Assembly: GCA_905221615.1 (NCBI GenBank)
Contig: CAJNDT010000946.1
Span: 646,865 to 710,864 of the forward strand
Origin: Symbiodinium sp. CCMP2592
Taxonomy: Eukaryota > Sar > Dinophyceae > Suessiales > Symbiodiniaceae
Direction of reading: 5' to 3'
Length of the DNA: 64,000 bases
This document shows, piece after piece, positions 30,901 through 38,614 of this stretch. How positions within the stretch are numbered: the stretch's first letter is position 1; every line of letters starts with the position of its first letter. A program made the translations under genes and the position numbers. Under the pieces are notes generated by a model. It was given only the letters and a program-made list of their open reading frames with translations. It did not search any database and was not told the origin of the DNA.

Positions 30901-32344
30901 GGTCACAGGCACTAGGGGGAAGACCTGATGGGTTCTGGTACAACGACTCCAAGTGACCATTACCCCAGTGACCCTGACCTTGCGGCACCTGACCTTGCGT
31001 AGGAACCTGACCTTGCGTAGGAACCTGACCTTGCGGAACAAGACCTTGCGACACATGACCTTGCGGAACCTGACCTTGCGGCACATGACCTTGCAACACA
31101 TGACCTTGCGGCACCTGACCTTGCGGCACATGACCTTGCGTAGGAACCTGACCTTGCGGCACATGACCTTGCGACACATGACCTTGCGGCACCTGACCTT
31201 GCGGCACATGACCTTGCGGAACAAGACCTTGCGGGGTCCCTATGTAGAACCTCTCAGGGGCAACTCCAACCCGATCCAGGTTCGGCCTATTCCCAAATCC
31301 AGGGTCACTCAAAGCAACAGTTGGAGGTAGAGGCGGAGGAGGAGGTGGTGGAGTTGGTTGCAACTGAACTGGCAAGTCTACCAGCATAGGTTGCTGGCCC
31401 AATTCCAAGGCTCGAGTGGGACTACTTCCTTGGTTCGTATCCCCTAGTCTCATAGCCTGCGCGCCACCCATCAACGTACTTATACCTCTACCAAACCAAC
31501 TAAGCCCTGGAAAGCCTACTTGGTCAGAACGCTGGGCTACGCTCCTACTCTGTACATCATCCTGTACACGCATTCTCAAACTATAGTTCTCAGAAACCAA
31601 CGCTTCAACTTGAGCTCTCAAACGCCTACCTTCCTCATCTCTCACCGCCATGTACTCAGACAGCTGTCTCCTCACTTCCGCCTGAATATCGCTCGAAGAA
31701 GCTGACGGTGGCCCTGCTGCGCCTCCAGGTTCACCCTGAGGGTAAAACAAAGGAGCACTTTGCTCCAGCTGCCTCATCCTCTGCAGGGTTTCCTCAGGAA
31801 ACAAAGGTGTGCCTGGCACGTGGCTCGCTGACGGAGGCCGGACCTCCGTACTGAAGGACGACCTCACAGAAGCATACTCCACAGCATCTTGTGGAGAAGA
31901 AGAAACCACAGTCGGCTGTGGCGCCAGTTGTGGAACCGATCTCTCCACCGCTTGCACCACCCTCTGGAGACCTCCCAAGAATCCTCCCTTAGGATACGCA
32001 GTGTCCGGACTTGAAGACGAAGGAGGCTGGGGGGCTCCAGGTGTCGATTGCTCATCACCCAAGAACCCACTCAACCTTTGCAGGTACCCGCTATCTCTGC
32101 CAGTACCATTCATCACCACCGGTCCCGTGGAGGCCGCTCCGGCATCTGGCGCCACCGGACTCGGATCCACAGTTTCGCCATCCATGTTAAAAGCCCCTCG
32201 AGCTTGTTCACGTTCAAGGGTTGCTTGTCGATCACCATTTCCACTCGCAGAGTTAAGCCCTTGAGCGTTTGGGCTACTCATAACCTGTTGATCAGCAAAG
32301 GGCTGATCCATCAAATTTGGATTATCACTTGACGCTGATGCCAT
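21989..32344 (-). CDS. Ty1/copia gag-pol polyprotein (3451 residues)
   Basis: One open frame encodes all retroelement proteins. A gag-like region (1 to about 830) has Pro-rich stretches and VPQGH/VPQGQ repeats (about 370-456). A CCCH zinc finger follows (C835, C844, C850, H854; spacing 8-5-3), then a CCHC knuckle (868-881). The protease motif is LLDSGAT (D1061). The integrase has an H-H-C-C segment (H1541 to C1556) and a catalytic triad D1580, D1808, E1844; the last spacing is the classic 35, but the first gap is 227 residues because of an insert with four 11-residue repeats (GFGAAANAPDS). An HxD...H region (H2130, D2132, H2185) and a SAM-like helical domain (about 2300-2358) precede the reverse transcriptase (YVDD at 2852-2855). 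RNase H follows (D3028, E3067, D3102). The tail has two hydrophobic segments. The start codon lies inside the 5' LTR. No frameshift or stop is seen. Confidence 0.95.
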   Translation of the reverse strand: MASASSDNPNLMDQPFADQQVMSSPNAQGLNSASGNGDRQATLEREQARGAFNMDGETVDPSPVAPDAGAASTGPVVMNGTGRDSGYLQRLSGFLGDEQSTPGAPQPPSSSSPDTAYPKGGFLGGLQRVVQAVERSVPQLAPQPTVVSSSPQDAVEYASVRSSFSTEVRPPSASHVPGTPLFPEETLQRMRQLEQSAPLFYPQGEPGGAAGPPSASSSDIQAEVRRQLSEYMAVRDEEGRRLRAQVEALVSENYSLRMRVQDDVQSRSVAQRSDQVGFPGLSWFGRGISTLMGGAQAMRLGDTNQGSSPTRALELGQQPMLVDLPVQLQPTPPPPPPPLPPTVALSDPGFGNRPNLDRVGVAPERFYIGTPQGLVPQGHVPQGQVPQGHVSQGHVPQGQVPTQGHVPQGQVPQGHVLQGHVPQGQVPQGHVSQGLVPQGQVPTQGQVPTQGQVPQGQGHWGNGHLESLYQNPSGLPPSACDPSSAEPTVPVAPLQAPDRAGTPDPLSVVLTGMAQLQGLVTEMASPKSSEKPEAVKPGVVSLPELPGLSAESCLLFADWLHNTRPALADISDSSEELWSCVIEEANAWYKQYLKLDPLGRLSSKPAPSDKVLQVKWQRVSRRIETMILSSAPQPIRDEVSAARVSGLLQLVCKLFIIYGPGSLGEREIGLRHIQDPPAGVGIQDTIDQLRRWKRWCSRMSELGGSLPDCSLQVRALSKITRSALTQNQEINFRINLSRAALQVDMNPSNESVMKLHAQMLSELEAVNHRGVKEGDKDKVKDGSAQAKVRGVDAPTPPPAPNPKPPKGPKPGTTPKTNSQPKAPQGSDQAPAKPLCTFYTSPTGCKKGMDCTFGHDWASFSQTEKGQRCKTCGAKGHRSAECRAGLRPEDREKAPPKNGPKNSAIPKSSDSVPPPPKDNPQQHIKSMLAEAARILQQTMPSPQDVPNAGPPTVQAVPMSGPCPPPSSVQGGPPTTQGTPVTLASLSAQLDSLRHLSGEHDVRTVKVEAMGEPPGLGDEGPTIESLRAQLASLSDQVRHHEVRTFDTREESDNRLAKALALLDSGATHAVVPFNRSMRDLTQVPVTLAGDSRQDWLKTRGGTLVVPPNGDKPGSSDLPQTILPLGSLVETLGCTLSWSRRKGLKVTHPTLGVLQTKVSSSLCPVLQEDQALKLIAELEDRRLKAFNDDVQCLEAQIEQIEVPEDPTTLLRRFASSGCRRDALQAIIAQPYLATVTEGVKAKLAEDLLGLDDSSGARMLKALPINRSFRRSLVGSNSWVVHLGAGSKKNSDPLQVWCDGKGFTYLPIDVRRNGGKGWDLTWPQGAWRALLWAACTGRIVTIFSSLPPQDSQGSCVLQFQDVFLWSLASAVRGQGIPLVTENLELRGARGQDFIRWSGMKVVEFSQGALGYKYMRPTRIVTNLELGFLSDLPWVGLDEKAVSGPEWSHEFRAELVKALKGSPSGPTVDSLDSIIREALASKPEGNRTTLPTVDDEALMRMFCDESDVEGEEEAPTERDVKPYGDDEPVMEVKEVTPKDMEMWKRHVANGHLPYRKDCRRCIEGAGLGIQHRRVQYPTSFALSIDLFGPLPKSDKGQDEQSVSANPHLAYGLIGAFRVPKSLITSENPKPHSETGVSNPAPDADPDQGKVQLSVPPAPIEGDMDDYEPSLPGDGLPKVLFPELWASDDDNANGFQELREFGAAVDALDSGFGAAANAPDSGFGAAANAPDSEFGAAVDAPDSRVPSLWSEEQIPDDDEGWDSLISDLQQPCEQVVLRFFVGLKSKKGPDVTAGIQSMVLGINRLFPVRVLHCDPGTEFTTDALKTWLSGNSIRLQHPLPADKQANGLAERTIGWAKSRARTLLGSARLPVKYWPLAIRWATACHNRSILGQPSLPAFGQAVLHRVKKPPGGVKDLMDRWVEARYLAPHLTISEGHVLVTEEGLLVASKGFRTNAVDPEALEGFNLPRLQEQEESILDKPSDAPDKILVGDNKVGESPDGLRSDSSPVRPLRRIVGKSRVKALMSIPAREIDPDELAGGLIEEADYSNEAFKLLITALGEREKPSKDRRGEFEDRFVFGAFCFGGKRGVTTVSYRRSIVVQYMNRFMRSRLTSTTPSECPTWTALMVMKADEVDVHKDYRNEWGSRNHVLCVPGGLELNIRAPDDEPKGEPQVDKVMFKDEVVAFDPRKPHSVIRHPDWFLIAYTPLGSTKLDQDKWDDLVELEFPCASLVASVHKVCAFSVGGAASSSDRPPPRSADCEMPDDQEPVEGYSINQDLQADSVTAIVGWDFTTGEPVGHPPLNLEESDMQEFLDERGVGHVSTRLLALGVDCPADLVYLYIEDLMEFGLREEEARAVMEGIHPPGALRPDNPNMCALRTGEVRLMDRQHRLLPWVHQNRTLNYRNPGPPVHGLGVREEGPQQVPVYLGWENDPRNWPNEVDDDGNDVEEMFQDTGSMELPCPQVAMSSAGVEEPRVLDGQLCDDYESYSMMMQQMWEDVSDPVAPSTSHTGWNVSASSNDPIEGFQGTYPTELPDPRDLDRYQCRALHFEGPRSKHLDVGRTATPSSSVQCTWHPVESPQRTDNDRGRIDVSLDDPLSALSFAGRVCGAVHSVQKVDETMFTKDVEGLIANLTSPLKVVHNVSPAEVRAHLAEWKPSAIAEVEALENMMAIRRLRGNAAIEAAAVPGTQLLPAKPVFTLKPGTGDAWFKRKCRIVGCGNYEQRDDSLELYASGVPADVLRTALVESSASSYGAFITDIKNAFLLAPIPEAEKVRILLKPPRILVLMQIVDENELWLIDRAMYGLRQSPRWWGSFRDATLASASWQGDTGPTRFVQSKVESNLWRLMNDRDETVGLVIVYVDDLMFLTSDSEAEKVHTWLKSVWQCTPLQKAAPQKPITFLGVEVYVEKDSVGNVGFKLGQQGYIEELLRCHEVTPKHRSPLSKEMVKELPENEDYTPSELREAQRITGELLWLSQRTRVDIAFSVSLMGSWCTRAPRHVKAMGLRILSFLGNTADHKLSLIPDPQAPKRVVCYTDASFAPYGGFSITGVLIKFRGCTIVWKAKRQTIVSLSTAESELISACEGTVMSQSTEAMIVDLIGPLDPKLLLVDNLAAISLAEGSGTSRTRHLRVRSEFMKDQVDKRELEIDHCPGDVQLADALTKVLPGPRHNTLSWLIGLGPEPSSAQVAFLRTSDRVAIPQEFQNLRLKLVLMVLAAQLCEAESVQDDEAFEHEPLSLELSFMALLLVLSALFVWESGKYCLARWMRDDCPRVQVVSASDDEQLSRRVRRQEAVRRAIEQQVEDPGLRRRSGHLDEGRSSPSCQPSPLVQIQLANTELQRPMPSTVAANLDVDLFQEEQRHTPLPPPPPPTVPPKSCSTAVPSGSESRSREGREVGTQTDFKQGLTYEEMCEIHMTTSASRTPGAIHIFPDCHALRGVASTNRRQFCRYCIQAAARPGNR

Positions 32345-32627
32345 GGTAACTTCTGAAGATCAGTTCAAGCCTCAACGCAGAACTCGGTCGCACCTTCCAT
32401 GGGCTCACAAAGCGCCTAAACTTTTCGCAACGACCTGCCAAGCTGCTTCCTAGCTGTCCTCTAGACGAGCTAGACTGTGCGTGCTGCTGGCTTCTGCCGA
32501 TCATGGCTTCAAGCCTTCGAGGGCTCAGCCCTCTCAGAGCCGTCATGGCTCCCGAATTCGCAAGCCTCAGTTGGAGAAGTGGAACTCTACCTAACCTAGG
32601 AGCTATGCTAGGGAAGGGAATTCGACA
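32286..32627 (-). repeat. 5' LTR (contains the polyprotein start codon)
   Basis: It matches 21607-21948 with no difference I can find. The polyprotein ATG at 32344 lies 59 bp before the LTR's inner end, so the first 19 codons are LTR sequence. Promoter and polyadenylation signals must lie here, but I cannot point to them. Confidence 0.95.
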
Positions 32628-32632
32628 GGACC
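32628..32632. other. target-site duplication GGACC (right)
   Basis: Second copy of the 5-bp duplication, partner of 21602-21606. Confidence 0.9.
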
Positions 32633-32668
32633 CCAAACTAAGGAACCCCAAATTGTCGGAAACTCCCA
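32633..32668. repeat. right part of the split MITE family XVI
   Basis: CCAAACTAAGGAACCCCAAA...GGAAACTCCCA matches the right end of 43773-43878 and closes the element begun at 21539. Confidence 0.85.
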
Positions 32669-32700
32669 TATTGAGCCCCCGTGGAAAATCTTTCGCCAAG

Positions 32701-32760
32701 GCAGTGCCGCTCCTCCTCCTCCTTCCCTGATCCAGCTAGAGGCCATGCCTTGGGTTCAGA
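32701..32760 (+). CDS. candidate exon
   Basis: Between an AAG acceptor and a GT donor (CAGA before GTTTAG) the frame reads SAAPPPPSLIQLEAMPWVQ. A MITE starts directly downstream. If joined to 33475-33542 the phase is kept. It may continue the gene seen left of the retroelement. Confidence 0.35.
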
Positions 32761-32763
32761 GTT

Positions 32764-32880
32764 TAGTCTTGGATACTGCCCCCACTCAGTCACAGTTGGA
32801 TAGTATTCCTAATACAGATATAGCCCAAATTTTGACGGTTGGTGTATGGGGGCAGTATCCAAGTTTAGTCATAGGAGGCT
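32764..32880. repeat. palindromic MITE
   Basis: The arms AGTCTTGGATACTGCCCCCA and GGGGGCAGTATCCAAGTTTA face each other about 75 bp apart. Confidence 0.8.
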
Positions 32881-32914
32881 AAAAGGGGTTTAGGGTTTAG
32901 GGGTTTAGGGTCTA

Positions 32915-33014
32915 CCCTAAGGCTCCTAAGAGGGTCTTGGGCTTTCTGCGGGAGGGTTTCGGCTTTGGGGGCTAGGGTCCGGGATCTCACTACAAGGGTC
33001 CAGGAGCCTTAAGG
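32915..33014. repeat. MITE family V copy (100 bp, reversed)
   Basis: Reverse-orientation copy, nearly identical to 11109-11208. Confidence 0.9.
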
Positions 33015-33474
33015 TAGGGTTTGGGATGCAATATAGGGGCCTTACTTATTAGCATAGAGTTTTGGCCCTAGGAATAACATGGGTAATTGTTTAGGCTTCT
33101 TGATTAGGATGGAGTGCGAGGTTTGGATGTAGTTTGGGTTTTGGTGGAGGGTGCTGTAGTTAGGGTTTGGGGTGTAGCTAGGGTGTAAAGAGTAGATAGC
33201 TGTGAGGGTCTGGGGTGGAGCTAGGTTTCGGCCCTAGTTTTGGTTTAGGGTGTCGTTAGGATTGAGTTTAGGGTTGACGAGTTTAGGGTCTATGACTTCC
33301 GCTAGGGAGATTTGAGGGTTTGGTCTAGGGCCCCTAGCGCCTAATGGCTTCGAAGGTTATGGATGAGGAGATTACCTTCACCTACCAAAACATGCTTTTG
33401 CGTAGGGTCTTACTATAAACCCGAATACGGTATTTCCGGTGGCCCTACAAAAAGTAGGATCAGGTAGGGCTAAG

Positions 33475-33542
33475 GATTGAGTTTCTTTCGTTGCCATATG
33501 TTGCGCGACGAGTGCATGTCGCAAAGGTTCGATTACTGCAAG
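33475..33542 (+). CDS. candidate exon
   Basis: From a CTAAG acceptor the frame reads LSFFRCHMLRDECMSQRFDY and CK, ending at a GT donor (AAG before GTGTCT). It is repeat-free, Cys-rich and unrecognised. Confidence 0.35.
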
Positions 33543-33636
33543 GTGTCTAGAGCATGTAGCTTTTCAGTTTGTGCAGTCGCCCTAAACTTGCCATATAGGA
33601 TCCATTTGTGCCGACATGGATATAGATAGCTAGATA

Positions 33637-33745
33637 CCCTAAGGCTCCATGTACCCTTATAGTAGATACTTAGGCCTTAAAGTACCTATATAGGGACTAC
33701 TTTGGGGCTTAAGTATCTACTATAAGGGTACATGGAGCCTTAGGG
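33637..33745. repeat. MITE family I copy (109 bp)
   Basis: The ends CCCTAAGGCTCCATGTACCC and GGGTACATGGAGCCTTAGGG are perfect inverted repeats over 20 bp. Confidence 0.9.
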
Positions 33746-33944
33746 ATAGAGAGATAAACAGACAGGTAGATAGACGGACAGACTGCACCGCCTCTCCGCT
33801 CCTGCCGGCGCCGGTATATTACGGTATATTTCCTATCAATACACGTGGATACACGCCCTTTAGGCCTGGGGAGTCTGGACTAGTCTACTAGACCCTGTAC
33901 CACGGAGTTCGCAGTGGATCAGATCCGGGTTTAGGGCTTACCTG

Positions 33945-34027
33945 TAGCCGAAAAGACCTACTTTTTTAAGGAAGTATATATAGAAACCATCAAAAGGAAC
34001 CCTGAAAAGGTAGGCTCTTTCGGCTAC
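33945..34027. repeat. MITE family IV relative
   Basis: The arms CTTACCTGTAGCCGAAAAGA and AGGCTCTTTCGGCTACAGGT. Confidence 0.7.
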
Positions 34028-34192
34028 AGGTAGGGCTTAGGGATCCACATATGTTGGAGAAGTCACACATCCTGTTCGCTCGTGCTCTCAGCAGCTCATG
34101 GTTCAATGCGAGCTTTAAAGATAGTGCCTCGGAGCCACGATGTGACTGGCAACTTTCATCCCTAAGTGCTCTTTGACTGGAGGATTTCTCAG

Positions 34193-34236
34193 AGGAGGCG
34201 GCCGAGAACGAAGTAGAACTGTCGGAAGATGCCGCC
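34193..34236 (+). CDS. coding-like island
   Basis: After a TTCTCAG acceptor the frame reads EEAAENEVELSEDAA and ends at a GT donor (GCC before GTGCGT). Another frame stays open to a stop near 34281. It is short and unrecognised. Confidence 0.25.
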
Positions 34237-34998
34237 GTGCGTCGGTTGCATTTTGTGCTGTTTTTGTTCTAGCTTCAGGGGCTTGAAGATTGTGTTGTAG
34301 GTTTATACATGCGATAGTGATGAGACCCTATTGCATGCTATACTATATGGCCTTTTTACGGATCACGGGACGTTATATATTGTATAGATGTAAGGTATCT
34401 AGGGTTATCGGGTCTCGAGAAGTAGCGGTGGATTTCGTTACAGCCCCACTTGCAGTGCTGAGGCTTGCAGTCATACTTCCTGCCTCCGCAGGATGTTTCA
34501 TGTAAGCTGAACTTTATTACATCCTCGGCGAGTGAGGGGCAAATGACGGATTAGTTGTATCGGGCCTGAATGATTAGAATAGGGCCTAGATATTTGATCC
34601 CCAAACACCCAGACCCTACAGATCCAAAACCATAAGGGGCCCTATCCCCAGTGGCGGCATGGGGGTGCCTTTCTGGGTTGAAGTGCACTGACTAAACCTG
34701 TTGGGCCGTACCTGTTTGCAGAGTGCAGATTCCCTTGCAAGCGTTGATTTTGCGATATAGTATATATGTGGCCCTAAGTATATATCTAGGCCCTAAAGTA
34801 TCTATCTTTCCTTATTTCTATCTGTATATAAGTATCAAACATATATGTAAGTATATATAGACGGACTACGCACTTCAAGGCCCATCTGCAAACTATGAAT
34901 ACATGGATCTTTAGGGAATCGCTCGGTCCACAAAACCGAACTGCTTGACTCCTACCAGCACCCTGCAACTGCCCTCTATTATTCCCGAAGTACCCACT

Positions 34999-35109
34999 CT
35001 TACGGTTCATGATATAAATCCTGCATTACCCACTATATAAGGACCATACCAGAATTCCCATAGTCTAGGGTCCTTAAGGTAATGCAGGATTTATAACATC
35101 AACCGTAAG
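34999..35109. repeat. MITE family VIII copy
   Basis: The arms CTTACGGTTCATGATATAAA and TTTATAACATCAACCGTAAG. Confidence 0.85.
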
Positions 35110-35437
35110 AACTACCAGGGCTCTACTTAAGGTTACTTGGGGGATGCTGGTAAACCGGGAAGCCTTAACCCTCAAGTGCCGAGCCTTAGAGGCTTTGGTT
35201 TTAAGTTTAGGGTGTCAGGGTTAAGTTTAAGGGTTCAGGGTTTAGGGTTTCAGGGTATGGCAGGGCCTGCTCGGCCCTTCAAGCTTTTCGTTTGAATGAG
35301 TTTTCCTCCGAAGCCCTAGAAACCTGAGGATTTAGGATTGAGGATTTTGGTATTTAGGACTTTAGATTTACGATTTACAGATTTAGGATTTAGCGTTTTG
35401 GATTGATGATTTAAGGACGTAGGATTATAGGGTTTTA

Positions 35438-35537
35438 CCTTAAGGCTCCTGGACCCTTGTAGTGAGATCCCGCACCCTAGCCCCCAAAGCCGAAACCCTC
35501 CCCCAGAATGCCCAAGACCCTCTTTGGAGCCTTAGGG
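35438..35537. repeat. MITE family V copy (100 bp)
   Basis: Forward copy; it faces a reversed copy 87 bp downstream. Confidence 0.9.
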
Positions 35538-35624
35538 TTTTAGGATTCAAGAAGCTTCAAAGCACCCACACAAGAAGAAGGAGGAGACCGGACATGGGCT
35601 CTCGGCCCTATCAAAAAGGGCTTA

Positions 35625-35724
35625 CCCTGAGGCTCCTAAGAGGGTCTTGGGCTTTCTGGGGGAGGGTTTCGGCTTTGGGGGCTAGGGTCCGGGATCTCAC
35701 TACAAGGGTCCAGGAGCCTCAAGG
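35625..35724. repeat. MITE family V copy (100 bp, reversed)
   Basis: Reverse copy, partner of 35438-35537. Together they form a larger inverted repeat around 87 bp of unique DNA. Confidence 0.9.
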
Positions 35725-36201
35725 TACGAAACTTAAGAAATAAAACACGAAGCAATCCCAACTTTCCGTGTCCTAAATCCGAAACCTTGAATCCAAAATC
35801 CTAAGATCCTACATCCTAAATCCTGCACCCCAAATCCTAACTCCGACAATTCTAAATCCAAAAACCTCACAGCGTCAAATCCTACACTCTAAACATTAAA
35901 ACCTTGAATCCAAAATTAAAAAAATCCTAAACCCCCAAATCCTAAAACCTATCAATTCATTTACAGTAAGTTCGGGTTTGGCTGCGGCTGCGGCTGGAAG
36001 CAGCCTCGGCCGTTTTCGGGTCTCCGGCATGGCAGGGCTCGGCCCTTCAGTTTTCCTCCGAAGCCCTAGAAACCTGAGGATTTAGGATTTAGGGTTTAGG
36101 ATTTAGGGTTTAGGATTTAGGGTTGAGGATTTAGGATTGAGGATTTGGGCAAAGTCCTTAAATCGTACTGTAAAGGGCGTATGAACGATCTTAAATCCTA
36201 A

Positions 36202-37604
36202 ATGAGCACAAACACTGACGCTGCCGAGGTTGCATTGCGGCCGCCGAGGGGCTATGCAGGAATGACGACAATGGGTCGCTGTCAGGAGACGCAGCTTTCT
36301 GCGATTTTTTTTGTGGACGGGAAAGGTTTGGAGGTTCACGCTAAGGTTCCGGTGGCATGCCAGCCTGCGTTTTTGGGTCTATGCAAGTTGAGTGGAACAG
36401 GAGCCCTGTGGTGTGGATTAGTGTTGGTAGTTATTCAGGCTTCTGTATTAATTACTGGGCTTTGAAGTACCATACTTTAATACTTTTTTTCTTAAAGGAA
36501 CCCTTATGAAATAAAAGTTTATACTTTTTTCCCTGGTTACTTAAAAGCCCAGATTAGGGCCACCGCCGCTGGGCATCTGGAGAGCTCTGAGCTCGAGTAA
36601 TTTCGATCAGGGATGTCAACCTAGCGGCCGGCTCGACCGAATAACGATTCTCCAGGGTTGCTTTCAGAGCTGACTCTAGCAGAACGACGATAGCCCTGAG
36701 GCTTCAAGAGGCCAAACAGTAGTGTTTGCAATCCCAAATACTATACAAAATCTGAAGCTTTTGTGGTACACTTGGACCCTCTGGCATAACGGTTGCTATA
36801 AGGGAATTATCCTGCTACAATGGTTATTCGAAGAGTTCTATTCATGAAATTTAGCATAGTGGTTTGGCATAGTCATCAGGGTTCCTGAAAACTGCACGAT
36901 AGACCCCAACCCCTTGACCCTGAAACCTATACACGCCAAGACCCAAAGACCCAATCCCTTAATTTCACAAGAGTTATGAACGAAGGCTTGTAGCCAACGA
37001 CCTCAAGAGGCGATTCGAGGCAAAAGGTAGGCCATGGCGTAGACGAAATGAAGTTCAGGAGCGGGTTTTAAGATGCTTTGGCCGGGTTCACGTCTCGGGG
37101 TTGCCTAGAGGGTCCATATATACGATAAGTGCTGTTGAATTTGGTCCCTCATACCATATACAGTAATAAGCACAGTCTATATGGGTTAGATGCAAACACC
37201 ATGATGCGGATTGCATGCCTTGAGGGCTGGTGTTCCGACCGAGTATGGAGTAAACTGTTTTTCCGGGGCGCCTCGCCGTGCAGAAACCTCACGCAGGACC
37301 CCGTAGTATTACCACAGCACCGGGTATACGTATTTCGATTTGAATATTTTGGGGGAAAGACATGTGACTGGGATTCCGTGAGCACCTCAGAGTTTTAGAC
37401 TTTGTCTCCGTGTCATAAGGGATTAATTGGATAATTACCAATACTATGTTGGGGGCTTCTTATCATAAATATAGTATATATACTGGGCCCCAAAACCCTG
37501 TTCGAATAAAACAAGATCGACCCATCACCCTGCCTCTGCCCGACCTGGAGGACAAGTACGCCGTTCGGATGATAGCGGACGTCAAAAAGAGGCCGAAGCC
37601 TTAG
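36202..37604 (+). CDS. candidate complete gene, five exons, 155 residues, unknown function
   Basis: Exons 36202-36438, 36553-36596, 36668-36710, 36972-37026 and 37516-37604 join in frame from ATG to TAG (468 nt). The first encodes MSTNTDAAEVALRPPRGYAG... and ends in a hydrophobic stretch (WCGLVLVVIQ). The others give a charged, helix-prone tail: TTIALRLQE, SYERRLVANDLKRRFEAK, then RPITLPLPDLEDKYAVRMIA and DVKKRPKP. Donors are GC, GT, GC, GT; every acceptor is AG. The first intron (36439-36552, 114 bp) is almost entirely one MITE. I do not recognise the family. The first exon is longer than others in the window and may itself be wrong. The frame at 37176-37398 lies in intron 4 of this model and is an alternative. 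Confidence 0.45.
36455..36552. repeat. MITE family XXV copy filling an intron
   Basis: The arms CTGGGCTTTGAAGTACCATA and TGGTTACTTAAAAGCCCAG. Its last two bases are the AG acceptor of the proposed second exon of the 36202 gene. Confidence 0.8.
37176..37398 (+). CDS. coding-like island (competes with intron 4 of the 36202 gene)
   Basis: An open frame after a CACAG acceptor reads LYGLDANTMMRIACLEGWCS and on to TCDWDSVSTSEF before TAG. It is repeat-free and protein-like. It would be either an alternative exon or an unrelated gene piece. Confidence 0.3.
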
Positions 37605-37739
37605 TGGCTGGCCTCTGTGGGTTTATTTGGGTTGGACATCAGGCAGAACCCCTCGATTTTTGTGGGCACAAAGATATTCGGTCAGACATTAGCGTAACTT
37701 ACGGGGGATGTTTTCAGGAAATAGGAAGTTAACCCTTAC

Positions 37740-37830
37740 ATGCGCACAGTAAGACACCCACATACACACACACACACATAAACCCGCACGAACACACGTA
37801 AACACACACACACACATTCACACTAATTCC
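37740..37830. repeat. CA-rich microsatellite
   Basis: ACACAC runs interrupted by ACGTAAACA. Confidence 0.9.
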
Positions 37831-37938
37831 CGCTCTCTCTACATACCTCGCCTTTGTCTCTGTTTCTCTCTGTCTCGCCGGGCCAAAGGCCCATCGTTTC
37901 TTGTCGGCCCCTATATGATAGTGCAATTCACGCCTCTA

Positions 37939-38024
37939 CCCAGAGGCCCATAGCAGTTCCTCTTTGTAGTTCATATTTACAATTCTACTTTAATCTTTTT
38001 TGAAACTACTATGGGGCCTCTGGG
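37939..38024. repeat. MITE family VI copy
   Basis: The arms CCCAGAGGCCCATAGCAGTT and AACTACTATGGGGCCTCTGGG. Confidence 0.85.
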
Positions 38025-38614
38025 TAGGAGGATTATAGAGATGAGAGACGCACTTCCAGAACTTCAGCTGCAGGGCTTTTAGGAAAGCAGGGGCCGTATG
38101 CTGAATTCGAACTTGGAGTAGGTTTATGGTTTAATTTAGGGCATTTAGGGTTTAGGGTTAGGCATCTCTAGCAACAAGACGGTGGCTAACATGTACCGTA
38201 CCGAAGTAGGCCTTGGATGACTGGAAACTCATGCGGCTTAAACTTTTCGAGCATAACCTGGACGGACCTAAGAGTCACGGACAGTTCTGCCTTTCTGGAC
38301 GTTCTGAAGATGGGTAAACTAGTTCGCCAAAATAGAAACTTGTTTGAAATCTCCAAAACAGTGAGAAACAGTACGGTACCCTGATAATAATGGTATGGTT
38401 TTAGGTCGCCAAAACCATGTTTTGTATGGGTTTGGGGATCTAAAACCCTACTATCTACGTACTTTAACCCTTGGGGTACGTTTTACGGCTAGGAGTTTAG
38501 TTAGGGCAGTTCCCACTACACCGTATTACGGACACGAACAGCTTCTCGGAAATAAATACTGCTGTTCCCTGTCTATCCTGACCTACCACGACCTGCTATC
38601 TTTTTTGGCGTCCC

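Larger units (their letters stand above)
21607..32627 (-). mobile_element. complete Ty1/copia LTR retrotransposon, about 11.0 kb
   Basis: The element carries two LTRs, a 5-bp target duplication, a polypurine tract and one uninterrupted gag-pol frame in the copia order protease, integrase, reverse transcriptase, RNase H. The LTRs appear identical over 342 bp, so insertion is recent and the element may still be active. It is transcribed leftward. It is larger than a typical copia element (about 5 kb) because the polyprotein has long extra segments: Pro/Gln repeats in gag, an insert in the integrase core, extra domains before reverse transcriptase, and a C-terminal tail. It lies inside a family XVI MITE and possibly inside an intron of a host gene. 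Confidence 0.95.
34240..36195. other. repeats without a supported gene
   Basis: It holds a decayed family I element (about 34760-34920), a family VIII MITE (34999-35109), two facing family V copies (35438-35537 and 35625-35724) around a short island (KKLQSTHTRRRRRPDM frame), and long runs of GGATTTAGG/CCTAAATCC variants (35340-35420 and 35780-36190). Confidence 0.5.

Noticed and set aside
29579..31330. Plus-strand frames inside the retroelement (for example 29579-30124 and 30953-31330)
   Set aside because: Antisense shadows of the gag-pol frame; the second mirrors the VPQG repeat.
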